Shown here: positions 1 through 9,982 of the stretch, in pieces
How positions within the stretch are numbered: position 1 is the stretch's first letter
Layout of the letters: every line of letters begins with the position of its first letter
Source: Parasponia andersonii
Taxonomy: Eukaryota; Streptophyta; Magnoliopsida; Rosales; Cannabaceae
DNA length: 64,000 nt
Assembly (NCBI GenBank): GCA_002914805.1
Contig: JXTB01000083.1
Coordinates: 122,731-186,730 of the forward strand
Reading direction: 5' to 3'
Position numbers and translations under genes: made by a program
Notes under the pieces: model-generated
Told to the model about the DNA's origin: nothing
Database searches by the model: none
Seen by the model: the letters and a program-made list of their open reading frames with translations, nothing else

Positions 1-1199
1 ATCATTAATGTTCTTTCTCTCTCTTACTTTTTACAATAAAAAAATATGCATGCTAAATTTTCATTGGTCAAATTGATACTTATATATAGGTAAAAAAAAA
101 ATATCTACTGGATTGATGCTTGTATACAGGTCAGTGTATAGTACAAGACCAAACCCATTCATAGAAAGAGGGGTGAGAGAAAAGGATATCTGAGAGAAAT
201 TGAATGAAATAAAACAAAGGAGAGAGGAAGGGGTGAAAGAAAGATGAGAGAGAAAAGGTGGGAACACAGTGAAAGAGGAGAGAGAAAAAGAGAAGTGCAG
301 GGAGATGGAGAGAGAGAGAGAGAGAGAGAATCAGAACAGGAGTGAGCAGGAGAGCTGTTACACATGCTCAAAAACGACATTATATAGATGACAACAGATG
401 CTTAAAATGACATCATCTCAAATTAAATCAATTTAACATTTAGTCTTATTTACTCCCTTAAAATAGCACAAATGTCATTTTGATCTTTCACTTAACAATA
501 TTACACGCTCGAACTACGAGCCATATGTTTTACTCTTTTTTTTTTTTTTTTTTTTACCTTCAATTGTCAAATGTTAGCTTGAACGATAATTTTCCTTTTT
601 GTTTTAAATTTCAGTTTGAACAATCTTGTTATAAAAATGAATCAAATTTAAGATTAAAAAAAAAAAAAAAACAGAAACAGAGTTCCTAATAATAGAATGT
701 GACATTCGAAGATTTTGGATCAATCCAAGGAAAAATTTGTAATATGTCAAAATTCAAGTGCCTAAATGTAAGACTAACCTTGAAATAAATAGAGAAAAAC
801 GTCAACAGCAGTATAAAGAAAACAAGATTAACATTAAACGACACCGTTACATAGAAACGACAATCACCACGGAAACAGTAAAAAATAAAAAAGGAAAAGA
901 AAAATGAAAAAAATTCTTTTGATGGAATTGCCTGTGAGTCACCCTGAACGACAACAACTTCACTGAAAAGAAAAAAAGGAAAAGGATCCGTTACTTCGTC
1001 AACAACAAGCATCAACGGTGATGATGCTACCAATTTGCAGTGTCTCTAAACTATCCTGGGCCCTTTACTTAATTACGAATATGCCCTCGTGGAGCTCACT
1101 CTGTCCTCTGCAAGTGTTAACCTACCGAAACAGGTCACAAAACTCCCAAAGTCCAGATTTCAGTGGAAAAAAAGGGTAGTAATAAATAAGGAGAAAGCA
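1..1199. other. Intergenic DNA upstream of the MinE gene
   Basis: AT-rich DNA with purine-rich stretches and a GA microsatellite at 307-329. Long T and A runs lie near 536-555 and 656-671. No coding frame here has protein-like composition. The last few hundred bases should contain the promoter and 5' leader of the MinE gene, but I see no diagnostic promoter motif. Confidence 0.5.
307..329. repeat. GA dinucleotide microsatellite
   Basis: About eleven uninterrupted GA units within a longer purine-rich stretch. Confidence 0.9.
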
Positions 1200-2567
1200 A
1201 TGGCGGTTTCTGGGGATTTGAGGGTCTCTGCAACAATGGCTTTTTATCCTTTTATGCACCACCATTTGGGAAACTCACTCCTCCCTTCCAAGGTTTCGTT
1301 TTCCTTTCCTTTCTTTTTCCATTTTCAGCTCAAAACCCTTTTAGTCTTTTACGCATATTCTTAAATGTCTTCGCATTTTGCCTCCAATTTCTTCATTCAT
1401 AAGTGGGGAATTTTTATTCCTGTTTAATATTGTGTGTGTTAAGAAAATCTAGTACGATTTAATTGGGGATGTATGTTTGTTCTACTTCTTGTTTGTTTCC
1501 CAGGAAAATTAATTGCATTTTACTGTCATCATATGAAAATTTAAAATTGAAAGAAAAGCAAATAATCTAGCTAAAAAACTCATGCATTAATCATTAATGC
1601 CCCTTTCACAAAAATGGGTTAGTAAGTTGCTCTCTCATATAAAGAAAAAGTAAGAATTTTCTGTTTATCTGCTTTCCCAATTGTTGTTTGTTCCCCTGTT
1701 AAATCCAGGTCTTTATAGAGATTAAATGTGGAAAACAAGACAATAATGCAATATAAGATTACATTTTCTGAAAAGGGTAATTTGAGTTTGAACTCCCTTG
1801 TTTGAAGGGCAATATAATTAATGTCTAAATACATTTCTCGTACACTAATTAGGCATCATTTTCATTGTTTGTACTATCTTAACATAATCTATGAAATTTT
1901 AACACGTTTTGATGCTGTGTTTTTTTCGCTCTTTAATACCATAGCAGTTTCCATTAAGCAGGTAATATTCAAAGGTTTAAATGGTGGATTATCTACTAAT
2001 TCCAGGGTCCTATCCAACTGGCCATTTATAGATCTGGAAGCCAACAACTTAAAGTGCCATTATCACCAATCATTTGGGATTTCTGGAAACAACAATCTTT
2101 CACCAGAACCAGCGACCAAAGAAACCAAAAACCTTATCCTCAATGCTGTGAATATGAACTTTTTTGAACGTTTGAACTTGGCATGGAAGATATTGTTCCC
2201 ATCACCAACAATGAAAAGAAACTCCAATGCGAACATCGCCAAGCAACGCTTGAAGATGATCCTCTTCTCGGATAGATGTGCGGTAAGCGATGAGGCGAAG
2301 CAGAAGATTGTGAGCAACATTGTGGGTGCTCTATCTGATTTTGTGGAGATAGACTCACAGGATAAAGTGCAGCTTAGTGTCTCAACAGATACGGATTTGG
2401 GCACTGTGTACTCAGTTACAGTCCCAGTAAGACGTGTTAAGCCTGAGTGTCAAGATGTGGATGAACATGGGGCCATAACAAATGTCGAGTACAAGGAAAC
2501 TAGGGAAGGGTCCGGTTCTGTTGACATTCGGTTTGATTTCTTCATCCCTGATAAAAATTCTAGGTAG
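1200..2567 (+). CDS. MINE1: Plastid division site factor MinE (cell division topological specificity factor)
   Basis: Chloroplast homologue of bacterial MinE, which stimulates the MinD ATPase and helps place the FtsZ ring at the middle of the plastid. Two coding exons fit the sequence: 1200-1292 and 1962-2567, joined in phase 0 at AAG|gtttcg and ...aagcag|GTAATA, giving about 232 residues, close to the Arabidopsis protein. The first ~60 residues are Ser/His-rich and poorly conserved, as expected for a plastid transit peptide. The MinE domain begins near residue 96 with NMNFFERLNLAWKILFPS, continues through AKQRLKMILFSDRC and VSTDTDLGTVYSVTVPV, and ends near RFDFFIPD just before the TAG. The start at 1200 is chosen because MAVSGDLRVSAT matches the family N-terminus; an upstream in-frame extension from 1089 does not. 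I see no defect. Confidence 0.93.
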
Positions 2568-3034
2568 TACGGTTAAATGGCTGGATAGTTGTCTGATTAG
2601 GCGAATGGTTTTTAATGTATGCAAAGCTAAAAGGAGGAAACTTCCTAGGCGAGACCAAATATCTTTGTTTATCTTGTTGGTTTGTGAGTTATTATTAGGA
2701 GACTTGGCTACTTGTAAGTATAAAATCTCGTTCTTACTTACTTGCCTTAAGAATGGATTTTGTTTATGGTAGAGACTATGGTTTTTGCTGGAGGATTTAC
2801 GCACTTAAATTTCAATGTTTCTTTTGAAAGTGCTAAATTTAGATGAGTAGGCAGCAGAAATCAAGAACTGAGGATGAAAGCGTTGTTGGTAGTGCAAAGC
2901 TTAAAAGAGGTGCACACGGATAGATCTTGAACATCATTATTTCAAAGCCATTCAACTAGGGGGGGGAGGTGAGAGCGATTAAATTTAGTTTCGTTTCCTT
3001 TATATTTTAATATTGTGAATATTTTTTTCCCCAT

Positions 3035-3242
3035 TTTTTGTTTTTAATACGGAATATCTATTTACTAGTTCACGAAAAAAAGGAAAAGAAAAAAACAAAT
3101 CAAATCAAATCAATATTTGTTATATTTGTCGGAGAATTTTTATGTACGACGTCGTTTTGGAGTTTGGCATATGTTTTTTTTCGCCTTTTTTGTTTTTAAT
3201 ACGGAATATCTATTTACTTGTTCACGAAAAAAGGTAAAAGGA
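3035..3242. repeat. Spaced direct repeat, ~55-bp unit, 152-bp period
   Basis: The unit around ATACGGAATATCTATTTACT, followed by a 'gttcacgaaaaaa' stretch, occurs at about 3035-3090 and again at about 3187-3242 with few changes. This is a local segmental duplication in intergenic DNA. No coding role is visible. Confidence 0.75.
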
Positions 3243-3475
3243 AAATAAATAAATAAATCATATCTATGCTTATTGGGATATTCGATGTCGTTTGGAGTCT
3301 TGGAAACGAGGAAAAAGGAGGTATTTGGAAATGCCTCGTAATCTCTCTCTTTCTCCCTCTTAACATCAACCCTCGAACCTTGTACCTTGAGCAAGTTGTC
3401 ATTGCACCCTACCACCAAGGGCGTTTGAGGGTTGTGACCTTAGGTGGAGTTTTAACATCTTATTTAAAAATTAAA

Positions 3476-3958
3476 GGATAAATGCCTCTAACTTACGAGA
3501 AAAATTTCACTTTCGTCCTTAAATTTTAAAATGTATTATTTTAGTTTTTAAATTATTAAAAAAGTTTCGTTTTAGTCCTTTTGGTTGCATATTTCGTTTT
3601 ATTCTTAACGTAATGAGCATATAAAATATATTTGATATCTAGAAGCATTATCTAACATTGTAAAAAAATTAAAACATGAATTGAAGTAGTTAAAAAATAT
3701 TAGTTTAATAAAAATTAGTTATATATTAAATAATAATGAAGTGTAGAATTGTCCAAAATGTGATATTTCATTAAAATCGCACATTTGAGATGAGAAATAC
3801 AACTTATGTGGTCATTCTAATAAGTTTCAATCAAAATATGAAGTAAAAAGAGACTAAAATGACATATTTTTAATAGTTTAAAGACCAATATAGCGCAATT
3901 TAAACTCTAATAGTTAAAGTGAGACTTTCTCCTTAATTTAGAGACTAATAAAGTACAA
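3476..3958. mobile_element. Foldback (Mutator-like) non-autonomous element
   Basis: The arms at about 3476-3600 and 3832-3958 are inverted copies of each other. Shared landmarks are a TCTAA..TTA.GAGAAA...TCACTTT outer part and a TTTAGT..TTTAAA.TATTAAAAA inner part with GT.TC.TTTTAGTC. Composition and long degenerate inverted arms fit plant Mutator-like MITEs. No transposase is present. Exact ends and a target duplication are not resolved. Confidence 0.55.
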
Positions 3959-4191
3959 ACTATATATTGCTATTTTGTGTAACTTGCCATAAATTTTGAA
4001 GTATTAATGGCACAAATGGTCTCCGAACCATCTGATTTGTGGGAATTCAGTTGTGAAAGTTCTAATTGTAATAATTAAGCCTTTGAAATTTTTAATTCGA
4101 AGCAATTTGATCTTTAGACTATCTAAATTATAACTTTATATTAAACTTTTTGACGAAAAATACACGTGAGTGAGGAGCATATGGTAATATC

Positions 4192-5692
4192 TAGGAGTGT
4201 TCAAAATAACTGTCAAACAGTGGAAACCGCCCAATCTAGTCCACACCACATCGAACTATGTATTTTTTTTCCTCTTAAATGGTCGATCACGAAATAGAAA
4301 ATATAAAAACTGACTTAGTTGGTTCAGTTTTTAATTTTGGACAAATTCAGTCAAATTCAAACTAAACCGGCCAGTAAGTTTATATATGTATTTTTTAAAT
4401 ATATATATACGTATATTAATAGTTAAAAATTTAAACTCATTTATTCTAATTAAATAATGATTACTCTTAGCTCATTTAAGACTATATTACTTAAAATTTT
4501 TATGATATTTTAGACTTTAAGCCTTGTTGTTGTATATAGTAGTTAAAAAATGGCCCAATAATTAAAAATCCAAATGAGATGGACCCTTATGTCCAACAAG
4601 GTCTTTTGATACTACAATTACGCAAAATAATAAATGGACTCATAAGGCCTAATCCACGAAATTATATCCAATGACCAAAGTCCAATTGACCAACTAGCCA
4701 AATACTCTGCCCAAGACCTGATCGAACGACAATCAAAATGAGAATGCCAACAAATCATCGAGATATCCTAAATAAAATCAAGATCTCTGACTTAGCCCGT
4801 GAGGCTAATTCAAAATGAGAGAGCACTCACTAATAATTCTAGAGTATGACAAATTATTTCTAACTGCTACCAATTAGCCGACTTCAAAGTACAACAACTA
4901 CTTTCCACGAGTCTAAGAAGACTTCTATAAGTAGGAATCAAAACGACACCCAAAGACAGATCAAATGAGAATAACCTACTCTTGCATTCTCTATCTTTCT
5001 ATCTGATTCATATCAGCATTTACCTCTCAAATACTAAGATCTTAGAATTTATCTTAGAGTCATCTAAGATATCTACATTCATCTATAGCCTACCAATAAG
5101 GCTCTACATTGAGGCTTGTATTTCTTTTTATTAAATGCTTATATACTTTATCATATTCATATCTTCTTAATTTGTATTATGACTTGAGCATCAGATTCCC
5201 TTTGGCTAGCACCACGCTAGTGTTCTTATTTGAACTCTTATATTTTATGGTTTTGACAGGTTGTTCGTAGCCCGATTTTGTAATTATAGAAATAAGCCTC
5301 TACATTGTAATATGTTTAAGATTAAAGATTTTAGTTTTACACTTCAATTTTGATTAGGTTTTAAGTTGTAACTAAAGTTTAAGTTTACTAGAACTTTGGA
5401 TTTGGTTGTAACTTTTTAACTATGTTATGGTTTCGTTTTTTATTTGGATTTTATATTTTAGATGAAGTATGATTATGATATGAGCTTAGTTAATGTTGTA
5501 TTAATTTATATTTTATAAGTTTTCAAACCACATAATCTGCTCAAACCGGCCGCAAAAATATAAGTGTGTAATTTGTCCAATTTAAATCGACTAACTCAAA
5601 CCACACGGATTGGTAAACCGACCAAATTACATATTCGGATTGATTTCTGGATTAACAATTTAGACCATTTAGACTAGCCATTAACATACCTA
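4192..5692. mobile_element. hAT-like non-autonomous element inserted in the Mutator-like shell
   Basis: The left end TAGGAGTGTTCAAAA and the complement of the right end, TAGGTATGTTAATGG, form a short degenerate terminal inverted repeat. The bases outside are an 8-bp near-duplication, GTAATATC at 4184-4191 and ATAGTATC at 5693-5700 (6 of 8 identical), the length expected for hAT insertions. Subterminal AACCGGCC motifs occur near both ends (about 4364 and 5544). An LTR-like block interrupts it. It has no transposase. Confidence 0.6.
4531..5259. mobile_element. Probable solo LTR or LTR fragment (gypsy-like) inside the hAT-like element
   Basis: A ~729-bp block starts TGTATATAG and ends in TTTTGACAG. 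It is flanked by GTTGT at 4526-4530 and 5260-5264, with one base of ambiguity at the right end. It holds a TATA-like TTCTATAAGTAGG near 4935 and a tail with GACTTGAGCATCAGATTCCC and GCTAGCACCACGCTAGTGTT, resembling plant gypsy LTR 3' parts. No internal retroelement genes adjoin it, so it is best read as a fossil solo LTR. Confidence 0.5.
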
Positions 5693-6048
5693 ATAGTATC
5701 TGAAAGTGTATTTTAGAGGCATTTTAGGAATTTTAGACATAAAATGAACAATTATACAAAAATGTTATAATTTGCAGTTTCAAGAACTTTAAAAATACAA
5801 ATAAACATTTTTTATTCTCTTCAAATATTTTTGTTCAATTTATTTTCACTTAAATATACTTTTTAAATGCTACAATGTGCTTTTTGGCTATAAATTTAAC
5901 AGCATATTGCCATTTCTAAAGTTCAGAGACTAAATATCTTGAAATTGGAAAATTCAGGAGCTCAATTGTCCCAATTAAAACTTTAAAGATCAAACTATCA
6001 TAAATTGGATAATTCAGGTACCATTTATGCCATAAACTCAATTTCGAA

Positions 6049-6735
6049 TTATCAAGTACATCTTTTAGACATCGAAACATTTATTAGAAAAGTGTCTAGA
6101 CATGGATAGAAATATCTCAATGTTTGTTGATATTGTTGTAGTATAATAGTTATTTGGAGTGTGGAATATGGATATTTAGGAGAATTTTTTTTTCTCACAG
6201 TTATAACTAATATATCGATCATGATGCAAATATATCGATGTTGAAAAAATTTTAATAATAAATGATGTTAAATATTAACACTGACAAGAATACAAATAAT
6301 TTAGACGTTTCAAAATGTCATGCTGTAATTGTAAACAAAGCTTAGAAGGTCTTTTTCGTATATAAAATGAAATCCACTAATCATGGAAAATAGGCATTAT
6401 GAAGGAGTAATACTATGGACACCAAATAATGTATGTCAGTCTGTTATTAGTTAATTATAATTATATTTCAGATAGAATTTATGTAAGATCCATTTTATTA
6501 ATTAAAATCATCAGTAATAAATTAACATGTTGTTGTGATATTGCACATTACTAGTGCCCCCTAATATTGCTCATTGTGTGAAAAGCCGAAAATGTTTGGA
6601 AGAATTTGACCATTAATTAGTCATTTAATTGGTAAGTTGATAACAGAAGAATTTCGCTATGAATTAAACTATGCGACAGCTATTTTAGAGGACAAAAAAT
6701 ATTATTAGCATATCCTCTCTCCGAGGAACACAATT
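6049..6735. other. AT-rich spacer before the tRNA gene
   Basis: About 690 bp of AT-rich DNA. I see no gene, clear repeat or RNA in it. Confidence 0.5.
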
Positions 6736-6809
6736 GGCCTATTAGCTCAGTTGGTTAGAGCGTCGTGCTAATAACGCGAAGGTCGCAGGTTCGAGACCTG
6801 CATGGGCCA
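6736..6809 (+). tRNA. trnI-AAT: tRNA-Ile (AAT anticodon)
   Basis: A 74-nt cloverleaf without intron. The acceptor stem is GGCCTAT against ATGGGCC, with one G-U pair. The D arm is GCTC...GAGC, the anticodon arm TCGTG-CTAATAA-CGCGA (anticodon AAT at 6770-6772), the T arm GCAGG-TTCGAGA-CCTGC, and the discriminator base is A. CCA is not encoded, as in nuclear eukaryotic genes. The internal A and B boxes (TAGCTCAGTTGG, GGTTCGAGACC) are intact. After A-to-inosine editing this tRNA reads isoleucine codons. Confidence 0.97.
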
Positions 6810-6831
6810 ACATTTTACTCCATAGAGTCGT

Positions 6832-6895
6832 TGGGCCGCTCCTTTTTTCTGCTTTGGGCCACGGTGATTGGGCCGAATTGAAAATCAAAAGCCCA
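6832..6895 (+). promoter_or_regulatory. Cluster of site II (TGGGCY) elements
   Basis: TGGGCC occurs at 6832-6837, 6855-6860 and 6869-6874, and AGCCCA, the reverse form of TGGGCT, at 6890-6895. All lie within 130 bp upstream of the next gene's ATG. Site II elements bind TCP factors and are typical of promoters of plant housekeeping genes, including genes for organelle proteins. The cluster begins only 22 bp past the tRNA gene. Confidence 0.6.
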
Positions 6896-6958
6896 TTTAA
6901 AAACATGATAAAAGTTGTTAATCATTACGGTCCTCCTCCTAATCCAAGCTCGTCTTCA

Positions 6959-9900
6959 ATGGCTTCCATTTGGAGCCACTCAGTTTCAGTCCCGCTGATT
7001 CACAAATCACCGAACCCAAGCACGGTCCGTACCTTACCTTCTTTACTCACAATCTTTACCAAAGGCAATCCATTTTCTCGACCCGTTCTCAGGTTATGGA
7101 GCTCCGGAACCCGAGCCACGAACCCAAAGGCGTCGTCCTCCACAGTCCGCGACGAAGAAGAAGCTCAGGAACTACCCAGCGAGGACTCGATGAGTATTGA
7201 TAACCTTCACAGCTTCTTCAATCTCAATTTGGGCAGCTGGAATGGTTCTTTCTTTGTAAGTATCACACTTTTTTTTGGGGGGGGCAGCAAATTTAATAGG
7301 GGAAGAAGGAAAAGACATTGTAGTTAGTGAACATTGGCTTCTGTTTGGCTGCCGAGAAAATACTTCGAAAAGAAAATTTCGACTCTTTTCAACTTGGTTG
7401 ATTCAAATTTTGGGATAATGCTTTGTGGGGTTGGCTTAATTATGGTTTTCTGCTGGGTTTGGATACCAAGTCAAAGGTTGTGAATTTATGAATGTCCCTG
7501 CATTTACTTGAAATTTCAAATTGAGATTTGAGAGCCTTTTGTTTTGGACTCTGCTTCTTTTGAATGTTGAAATGCTCGAGTTATTTATATATTTATAATT
7601 TGTTTTTTTGAAGCAATTTGACGCCGGCGGGAAGCTATTGCATAAAGTGGATACTAAGCTTGCAGTTAGCTCTTATGGGGAGGATGAACTCATCAGCCTT
7701 ATTCAAACGTAAGGAGATCCAGTTTCAGTTTTTATATCAAACCACTTCGATAAGAACAAATAGCTATCCTTATGGAGATACAGAGATATAAGTGCTATTT
7801 TTGAAAACAATACTAATTTCAGTCTCAAAAATACCAATAATAAACCATTAGCTATCTATAATTCATTGAATTTCATTTTATCTTTTTCATCCTAGTAGTT
7901 TAATTTTGTCACACTTTTGATAGATTATACATTAAACAACCTCCATCTTCAATCTCGGGAGACGATGTTGAGGAGCTAGAATGGGCAGAATACAAAATCA
8001 AAGAAACCAACATGTTTACTGTAGACAAGTATCAACAGGTGAGGTTTTGCAACACTTAAGAGATATGGAGTTCACTTTATTGTGTGCTTTTCATGGTGAA
8101 ATAGCTTATAGCTTAGTTTTTGTGATCTCTTGTTTCTGTTGAATATCCATTGTAATTAGCCTGCAGATCGGCTTTTTTCCCAATGAGAAAGCATTTTCTC
8201 TGAGGTACCAGACTGCTGGCATGTTGGAAACTGTTCTACGACAAGGGGTTCTTGGAGACGATGACATTGGGGAAGAATCACCGAAGTAAGTTGAACTTGG
8301 TTAGAAGAATGCTATCATGCATTGGCGCCCCCCATTTTTTTCATCATATTTGGTGCTTGGATGTGGAGCTTCATATCTATCACTTTGACCCTGTATTTTC
8401 CAACTCCTATTCTAATTTCCCTGGTGTTTTACTTTCTTACCATGCAGAAATCTAAAGCTTCCTTCTCGTCGCCCTTCTATAGTATGTGAAAATTGTCTGT
8501 ATTCATTGGAGAAAGATATGCGAGCAAGAGCATTCCATATCATGGACCCAAAAGGTGTTATAGAAATGTTTCTGATATTCCTTGAGGAAAGAGGTGAAGG
8601 GTTGCTCTATCATCCTTCACTTAGTCATAATGCGGTAAATTCGCATGCTGCTACTAATTAGCTAAGAGCAAGGAATTTGTGCTTCTAATTATGTTAGAAA
8701 CATCTTCATGTGTGTTATCGTTTCTAACAATCATTCTTGATTTTCTTTTCGGTTTCAGGACAACACAGACAGGGTTTTACCATTTCTTGGTAAGTGGAAA
8801 GGCCATTCGTTAACAAAGCGGAGTGGTGTATATGGAGCCACAATTAGTGAAGCTGATACAATAACGTCACTTGAAATGGATGACAAGGGTCAACTCATTC
8901 AGGTACCTACTCCAAACTAATTGATGCACCCCAACAACAACTTCCCCTGCCCTTTAAACGGAAGGACAACAAAAAGATTGAATGAGAAAAAAATGTCTCT
9001 ACTCTAAGCTTTGAAAATGTAGATAATGTGATATAGTTAAATAATGTCAATAGTTAAACTAAATAGTATACATCTACGCTTCAGAAAAGTTCATTCAAAT
9101 GAGTAAGATGAAGCTTTAAATGGTTAACAATGTCAATAATACTATATCTGGTAGAAGGAAAGGAACATAGGAAGAAATGAGATATACACTACCTAGAGAA
9201 GAAAAGGGGGAGATAAACGAGAGCATTCTGCCCTCGTTGTGCTTGGTATGAAAGGAAGTAGAGACGTCTTCTCCCTTTTTTGGTATAGCAATGTAAGGGA
9301 AAGAAAGTGGGAGGTTTTATATGTAGAATATCTATTTTACTACTTGTATGGACATTTTTCTCCTAAAGTCTGTGTAATCTGAATGGATTAAAAATTGGGT
9401 CAAATTAATGATTTGAAATCTATTGCTTAATCAAATCTACGCACCTCTCTCCTTGTTCCATTTTTCCCTCCTAGTAAACAGGCTTGAGAATAAAAATAGC
9501 TGCTAAGGCTTATATTATATTAAAGTATGAAGTTTTGTCATCTATGTTACATGGTCATTTTTGTTTTTGTGAACTATTCTGCTGGTGATTGAGCATATTA
9601 GATTCAAGTTCGCAGTCCGGAGTCAAATTTTTGCTTAATCTCCTTTTTCTGCTGCTCTTTCTTTTTGTAATGCTATAAAAAACAATGTCAGGACATTGCT
9701 ACAACGTCTTCTCCAGGCGATGCAACCACAACTGTGCCTTGGACTGGCGTCATGTTGAACAATTTGGTAATATTCGATGGAGGTTACCAGATGACCCTTT
9801 TGCCCGGCGGTATGTACCTAGGGTGCCCTTGTGATGTGTCGAAGTGTGTAGCGGAGTCAAAGTCGTTCCATTTGGACTTCTGTTGGCTCGAATCACCTGG

Positions 9901-9982
9901 AAAGAGACAGAGGCTAGTTCGAACTTATGACGTTGAAGGATTGGCCGTCTCGTCTACTTATTTCTACGAGACTAAAATATGA
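6959..9982 (+). CDS. DUF3598-type (calycin-like) protein, probably plastid-targeted
   Basis: Seven exons assemble in frame: 6959-7255, 7614-7708, 7924-8038, 8167-8285, 8448-8634, 8759-8902 and 9692-9982, all with GT-AG borders, giving 415 residues. The first ~50 residues are rich in Ser, Thr, Pro and Arg with almost no acidic residues, as in a chloroplast transit peptide. The mature part has an N-terminal half with SFFNLNLGSWNGSFFQFD and a C-terminal half with FLGKWKGHSLTKRSGVYG, GGYQMTLLPGGMYLGCPCDV, WLESPGKRQRLVRTYD and a closing STYFYETK. Paired GxW motifs and the QRxxRxYD...S.T...E ending match my memory of DUF3598, shared with cyanobacteria and thought to have a lipocalin/calycin-like fold. 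No enzymatic activity can be inferred. The promoter has a TGGGCC cluster, in keeping with a nuclear gene for an organelle protein. Family assignment is less sure than the gene model. Confidence 0.82.

Larger units (their letters stand above)
4001..6039. mobile_element. Mutator-like non-autonomous element (outer shell of a nested stack)
   Basis: The ends are inverted copies: GTATTAATGGCACAAATGG at 4001-4019 against the complement of 6021-6039, GAGTTTATGGCATAAATGG, 15 of 19 identical. Similarity continues inward for well over 100 bp on each arm. The flanks carry a 9-bp near-duplication, AATTTTGAA at 3992-4000 and AATTTCGAA at 6040-6048, the length typical of Mutator-like elements. The middle is occupied by a separate hAT-like element, so the original shell was only about 530 bp. 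It has no coding capacity. Confidence 0.65.

Noticed and set aside
686-1033. 115-codon minus-strand open frame upstream of MinE
   Set aside because: Low-complexity Phe/Ser-rich composition from purine-rich DNA; no recognisable domain.
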